From JBGOUV01 sp041477815 (GTDB lineage Bacteria > Acidobacteriota > Terriglobia > Bryobacterales > JACQDG01), in assembly GCA_041477815.1 (NCBI GenBank), contig JBGOUV010000046.1, forward strand, positions 1 to 25,535: a DNA stretch of 25,535 bases, written 5' to 3'. The notes under the pieces are model-generated. The model did no database searches. It was given only the letters and a program-made list of their open reading frames with translations, and had not been told where the DNA came from. The translations under genes were made by a program, and so were the position numbers. Positions 22,409-25,535 of this stretch are shown in pieces; the stretch's first letter is position 1; each line of letters opens with the position of its first letter.

Positions 22409-23734
22409 TCATACCGGTACCGCCAGTTGGTTCGCCAGGGTTCGCAACTGCTCCACCGTCTTGTCCAGAGGCTGCTTCTCGGTCAGGTCCTGCCGCAGGA
22501 AGCTCTGAATGGCTTCCCGGTGCCGGATAGCCACATCCACCCGCGGATTCGAACCCGACGCGTAGGCCCCCAGGTTGATCAAGTCCTCGGTCTGCCGGTA
22601 CACCGCCAGGCAGGTCCGCAAATTTGCGGAGGCCAGCCGGTGCTCGGTGCTGTTGATGGTGTTGGCCAGCCGGCTGATGCTGTCCAGCACGTCGATGGCC
22701 GGATAGTGGTTGGCCGCCGCCAGGTCCCGCGACAGCACGATATGCCCGTCCAGCAGGCCGCGGACGGCGTCGGCGATCGGCTCGTTCATGTCGTCCCCCT
22801 CCACCAAGACGCTGAAGAAGCCGGTAATCGAGCCGCTGGGGAAGTTGCCCGCCCGCTCGAAGATCTTCGGCAGCAGTTGGAATACCGACGGCGGATAACC
22901 TTTCTGGCTGGGCGGCTCTCCGGCGGCCAGGCCGATCTCCCGCTGGGCCATGGCAAACCGGGTCACCGAGTCCATGGTCAGGAGTACGTCCTCGCCGCGG
23001 TCCCGGAAGAACTCGGCGATGGCCAGGGCCAGGAACGTCGCCCGCACCCGGATTAGTGCCGGCTGCTCGCTGGTGGCTACCACCAGGACGGTCTTCTGGA
23101 GTCCTTCCGGCCCCAGGTCCTCGTCGATAAAGGCCCGCACCTCGCGGTTGCGCTCGCCGATCAGCGCCACCACGTTCACGCCGGCGAAGCTGTGACGGCT
23201 CATCGCTCCCAGCAGGGTGCTCTTGCCGACGCCGCTGCCCCCGAAAATCCCGAGGCGTTGTCCTTTCCCGCAGGTCAGCAGCCCGTCAATGGCCCGGATG
23301 CCGGTGGCCAGGGGCTGCGAGATCGGCTTCCGCTCGAGCGGTCCCGGCGCCGTCCGGTACAGATCGTAGTACTGGGTGGCGGCCACCGGGCCCTTCCCGT
23401 CCAGGGGCTCCCCGAACCCGTCCAGAACGCGCCCCAGCAGCGCCGTGGTCACCCCTGCCTTAGCCGCCTCCCGCTGCCCCACCATGGTCTGTCCGAGTTC
23501 CACACCCGACAGTTCCTCCAGGGCCATCGCCAGCACCCGTCCCTGGCGGAATCCCACCACCTGGCAACGCACCCCGCGCCCGTTCTTGGTTTCAATCCGG
23601 CAAAAGTCTCCCAGCGACACGGACGGGCCCGCCGACTCGATGAGCAGCCCCACCACCTGCGTTACCACGCCGGTAGCGCGGTAGAGGGGGAGGTTCGCCA
23701 ACTTGGCCAGTCTCGATTGGACCCAACTGGTCAT
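22409..23734 (-). CDS. fliI: FliI, flagellar export ATPase
   Basis: Cytoplasmic ATPase of the flagellar type III export gate, 441 aa, the usual length. It begins MTSWVQSRLAKLANLPLYRA, followed by the beta-barrel domain (ATGVVTQVVGLLIESAGPSV, FCRIETKNGRGVRCQVVGF). The Walker A loop is LGIFGGSGVGKSTLLGAMSR, then VVALIGERNREVRAFIDEDL, and VVATSEQPALIRVRATFLAL (Glu where many have Asp). Walker B is VLLTMDSVTRFAMAQREIGL, and AAGEPPSQKGYPPSVFQLLP and GSITGFFSVLVEGDDMNEPI complete the nucleotide site. The ATG at 23734 is chosen because it starts the conserved sequence. The frame extends upstream to 23788, but that part lies in the REP-like repeat. It sits between fliH and fliJ as in most fli operons, with repeats in both gaps. 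Confidence 0.97.
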   Translation of the reverse strand: MTSWVQSRLAKLANLPLYRATGVVTQVVGLLIESAGPSVSLGDFCRIETKNGRGVRCQVVGFRQGRVLAMALEELSGVELGQTMVGQREAAKAGVTTALLGRVLDGFGEPLDGKGPVAATQYYDLYRTAPGPLERKPISQPLATGIRAIDGLLTCGKGQRLGIFGGSGVGKSTLLGAMSRHSFAGVNVVALIGERNREVRAFIDEDLGPEGLQKTVLVVATSEQPALIRVRATFLALAIAEFFRDRGEDVLLTMDSVTRFAMAQREIGLAAGEPPSQKGYPPSVFQLLPKIFERAGNFPSGSITGFFSVLVEGDDMNEPIADAVRGLLDGHIVLSRDLAAANHYPAIDVLDSISRLANTINSTEHRLASANLRTCLAVYRQTEDLINLGAYASGSNPRVDVAIRHREAIQSFLRQDLTEKQPLDKTVEQLRTLANQLAVPV

Positions 23735-23759
23735 GTCCGGAGCACCCCGGCCAGCCGAC

Positions 23760-23856
23760 GTGGCGCAGGCTTTAGCCTGCCGGGGCAAGACTCCTCTCGA
23801 CCCCCGCCCCGGCGTCGGCGCCAGTGCCGACGCGGCACGCTGCGAGCGTGGGCCAC
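23760..23856. repeat. REP-like hairpin doublet between fliH and fliI
   Basis: Stem-loops at 23765-23780 (GCAGGCT/AGCCTGC), 23812-23833 (GCGTCGGC/GCCGACGC, 6-nt loop) and 23836-23850 (CACGCT/AGCGTG). The left edge begins GTGGCGCAG (23760-23768), identical to the left edge of the fliI-fliJ array. The right edge reads GTGG on the other strand (complement of 23853-23856). Confidence 0.7.
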
Positions 23857-23865
23857 GTTTGCAAC

Positions 23866-23951
23866 GCGCCTTTGCCGGAGTCTCAACCCCGTAGAATCAA
23901 CGACTTGCCGTGGTGCAAATTTGCACCACGTGACTCCAGGGCGCCTTTGCC
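23866..23951. repeat. 22-bp palindrome framed by 11-bp direct repeats
   Basis: GCGCCTTTGCC occurs at 23866-23876 and 23941-23951. Just inside are GGAGTC (23877-23882) and its inverse GACTCC (23932-23937). In the middle lies a perfect palindrome with half-site GTGGTGCAAA (23910-23919/23920-23929), extended by one pair to 23909-23930. No coding potential is seen; the layout resembles a tiny mobile element or a binding site. Confidence 0.6.
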
Positions 23952-23959
23952 ACGGGCGG

Positions 23960-24583
23960 CTAACGGTCGGCCAGACCATGGGTGATCTCCACCAACTGTG
24001 TCTCCAGCCGGGCATCGAGCTGCCCTTGGGCGGTTTCCAGCAGCGCGCCTCCCCGCGTGACCTGCGCGTCGGCAATGACCTCCAGGTTTCCCCGCTGGTG
24101 CTGCTGAAAGTAAGCGACCAGCGCCGGCGCGTCTTGCGGATGCACGCGAATCCGGTAGATTTCGACGCTCTCCAGCTCCTGGAGGCACCCCTTCACCACG
24201 GCCAGTACGATATGGGGATCGATCGACAACTCGCGCTTGAGGATCTTTTGGGCCACCGCCATCGAGAGGTTCACCAATTGCTGCTCCGCTTCGGCCCGCA
24301 ACTGCGGCTTATACAACGCCAACTGCACGGCGTTTTGCGCGAAGCCCTGGACCGCCCCCTGCAACTGCTCCAGGCTCTGGCGCGCGCCGGTCGCTTCCCC
24401 CTCCCGGAACCCGCGCTCGAAGGCCTGCTTCTCGACCAGGGCGGCATCGGCCGCCGGCGCCGCCGCCGGACCCGTCCCGGCTGGCCGCGGCTGGGACGCC
24501 CGCACCTCCGCCCCGCCCTCCCACACCTTCCACTCGATGCGCGGCAGGCTTTGCGCGCCGCTGCCCTTCAATACGCTGGACAT
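23960..24583 (-). CDS. fliH: FliH, flagellar export ATPase regulator
   Basis: Protein of 207 aa; FliH dimers bind and restrain FliI and dock it to the C-ring. The N-terminus has RIEWKVWEGG with Trp18 and Trp21, matching the FliH tryptophan motif that contacts FliN/FlhA. An alanine/proline-rich linker (about 30-48) follows. Next is the glycine-containing helix AFERGFREGEATGARQSLEQ and a coiled coil. The C-terminal domain (about 100-207) has QQLVNLSMAVAQKILKRELS, IDPHIVLAVVKGCLQEL, YRIRVHPQDAPALVAYFQQ and VTRGGALLETAQGQLDARLE, as in the FliH/V-ATPase E-subunit fold. The ATG at 24583 lies 6 nt after the fliG stop with GGGG just before it, so it is co-transcribed with fliG. Confidence 0.93.
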   Translation of the reverse strand: MSSVLKGSGAQSLPRIEWKVWEGGAEVRASQPRPAGTGPAAAPAADAALVEKQAFERGFREGEATGARQSLEQLQGAVQGFAQNAVQLALYKPQLRAEAEQQLVNLSMAVAQKILKRELSIDPHIVLAVVKGCLQELESVEIYRIRVHPQDAPALVAYFQQHQRGNLEVIADAQVTRGGALLETAQGQLDARLETQLVEITHGLADR

Positions 24584-24589
24584 GTGCCC

Positions 24590-25535
24590 CTACACCACAT
24601 ACTGCTCACCCACCTGACCCTTGAGACTCAGCACCCCCTCCGACTCCAGTTGCCGCACCACGGTGATGATGGCCTGCTGCGCCTGCTCCACCTCCCGGAT
24701 CTTCACCGCCCCCATGGCATCCATGTCTTCCTTCAGCATTTCCGAGCCGCGCTCGGACATGTTGGTGAAAAAGTGCACCCGCAACTGCTCGCTGGTCCCC
24801 TTCAGAGCCACGGTGAGGGTCTTCTTATCCACTCTCGAGAGAATCTCCCGGGTGCCTTGCGCGTCGATCAGCAGCAGATCCTCGAACACGAACATCAGGT
24901 TCCGAATCCCTTCCCCCAGCACCGGTTCCTGCTCCTCGATCTGCTCCAGGATCTCCCGGCTGGCATTCGAATCCAGGCGGTTGAACAATTCCGCCACCGC
25001 CCGGACGCCGCCGTACGACTCCCGGCTGAACTGGCCCAGCGCCTTCAGTTTCATATCCACGATGGTGGCGATCTTGGAGACGATCTCCGGAGAGATCTGG
25101 TCCAGGTTGGCCATGCGCATGCTTACGTCGGTGCGGATCTCCGGCGGCAGGGCCATGAGCATGGCCGCCGCCGAGCTGGCATTCAGGTGCGACAACACCA
25201 GGGCGATGGTCTGGGGATGCTCGCTCTGAATGAACTTCGCCACCTGGGTGGGATCGGCCTTCTGGAGCGAGTCGAAAGTGGCCACGTCCGAGCCCAGCGA
25301 TTTCATCAGCCGGTCGATGATTTTGCGCGCGCTCTCCGGCCCGAAGGCGGCGTTGAGCACCCGCTTGGCGTAGTCCACGCCCCCCTTCATCATGTACTCG
25401 TGGGCCAGGCTCATCTGATGGAATTCCTCCATCACGCTCTCCGCCTGATCGCCGGTCACCGTGCTCAGCTTGGAGATCTCCTTGCCCAGCGCCTCCACTT
25501 CCTCCTCTTCCAGCAGCTTGAACAACTCCCCGGAA
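24590..25535 (-). CDS. fliG: FliG, flagellar motor switch protein (5' end outside window)
   Basis: Rotor protein that generates torque against MotA and sits on the MS ring; 314 residues are visible and the N-terminal 20 or so lie outside. The visible part begins in the N domain (SGELFKLLEEEEVEALGKEI). The middle domain has FIQSEHPQTIALVLSHLNAS and LPPEIRTDVSMRMANLDQIS. The C domain has NLMFVFEDLLLIDAQGTREI, LSRVDKKTLTVALKGTSEQL, FFTNMSERGSEMLKEDMDAM and VREVEQAQQ-like sequence, including the charged torque helix. A TTG at 25525 could be mistaken for a start, but the frame and homology continue past it to the window edge. It is followed after 6 nt by fliH. Confidence 0.97.
   Translation of the reverse strand, partial: SGELFKLLEEEEVEALGKEISKLSTVTGDQAESVMEEFHQMSLAHEYMMKGGVDYAKRVLNAAFGPESARKIIDRLMKSLGSDVATFDSLQKADPTQVAKFIQSEHPQTIALVLSHLNASSAAAMLMALPPEIRTDVSMRMANLDQISPEIVSKIATIVDMKLKALGQFSRESYGGVRAVAELFNRLDSNASREILEQIEEQEPVLGEGIRNLMFVFEDLLLIDAQGTREILSRVDKKTLTVALKGTSEQLRVHFFTNMSERGSEMLKEDMDAMGAVKIREVEQAQQAIITVVRQLESEGVLSLKGQVGEQYVV

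Noticed and set aside
23735..23788. Upstream extension of fliI to an ATG at 23788
   Set aside because: The added residues are not FliI-like and are encoded by the REP-like repeat; the conserved start is at 23734.
25523..25525. TTG as start of fliG
   Set aside because: The reading frame and FliG homology continue upstream to the window edge; about 20 N-terminal residues are simply outside.
1..25535. CRISPR array, tRNA, rRNA or prophage genes
   Set aside because: Looked for on both strands; the only repeats are hairpin families and heptads without regular spacers, and no RNA gene signature was seen.

Overview
The window is high-GC DNA with tightly packed genes. It most likely comes from an acidobacterium of the Bryobacterales/Solibacterales type. 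This is inferred from the gene mix: an Oar-like TonB receptor with an N-terminal carboxypeptidase-regulatory domain, a CRTAC1-type FG-GAP/UnbV protein, secreted TPR and DUF4440 proteins, a DUF58/BatA/VWA operon, and many REP-like hairpins between genes. No rRNA, tRNA, CRISPR array or transposase gene was found.

Layout. (1) 1-2958 (-) is a TonB-dependent receptor whose 3' end lies outside the window. It is divergent from a secreted CRTAC1 protein (2993-4669 +). That gene's tail overlaps a periplasmic TPR protein (4653-6131 -), which is coupled to a small SnoaL/DUF4440 protein (6128-6565 -). A second small DUF4440 protein follows (6633-7046 +). (2) 7065-7740 (-) is a VapBC-type toxin-antitoxin pair that looks dead: the antitoxin is frameshifted and the toxin has lost its start and first catalytic Asp. 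A perfect palindrome sits at the antitoxin start. (3) 7822-13072 (+) is a three-gene operon with 4-bp overlaps (DUF58, BatA-like, double-VWA protein), without a MoxR gene in the window. (4) 13039-13957 (-) is an intact-looking RES/Xre toxin-antitoxin pair. (5) 14074-19018 is a carbohydrate-modification block: two paralogous GT2-TPR glycosyltransferases (+) flank an inverted pair made of a CgeB-like glycosyltransferase and a protein with two methyltransferase domains (-). (6) 19299-25535 (-) is a flagellar cluster read fliG-fliH-fliI-fliJ-flagellin. The flagellin is unusually large (805 aa).

The glycosyltransferase/methyltransferase block directly abuts the flagellin gene, so it may glycosylate and methylate flagellin; this is inference. 

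The repeats are the least ordinary part. REP-like hairpin doublets with a GTGG motif sit in two successive junctions of the fli cluster. A palindrome framed by 11-bp direct repeats lies next to one of them. A 280-bp tract of three and a half long hairpins built on a 7-bp period separates the last glycosyltransferase from flagellin. A second 7-bp tandem repeat carries the stop codons of the other glycosyltransferase and the methyltransferase.
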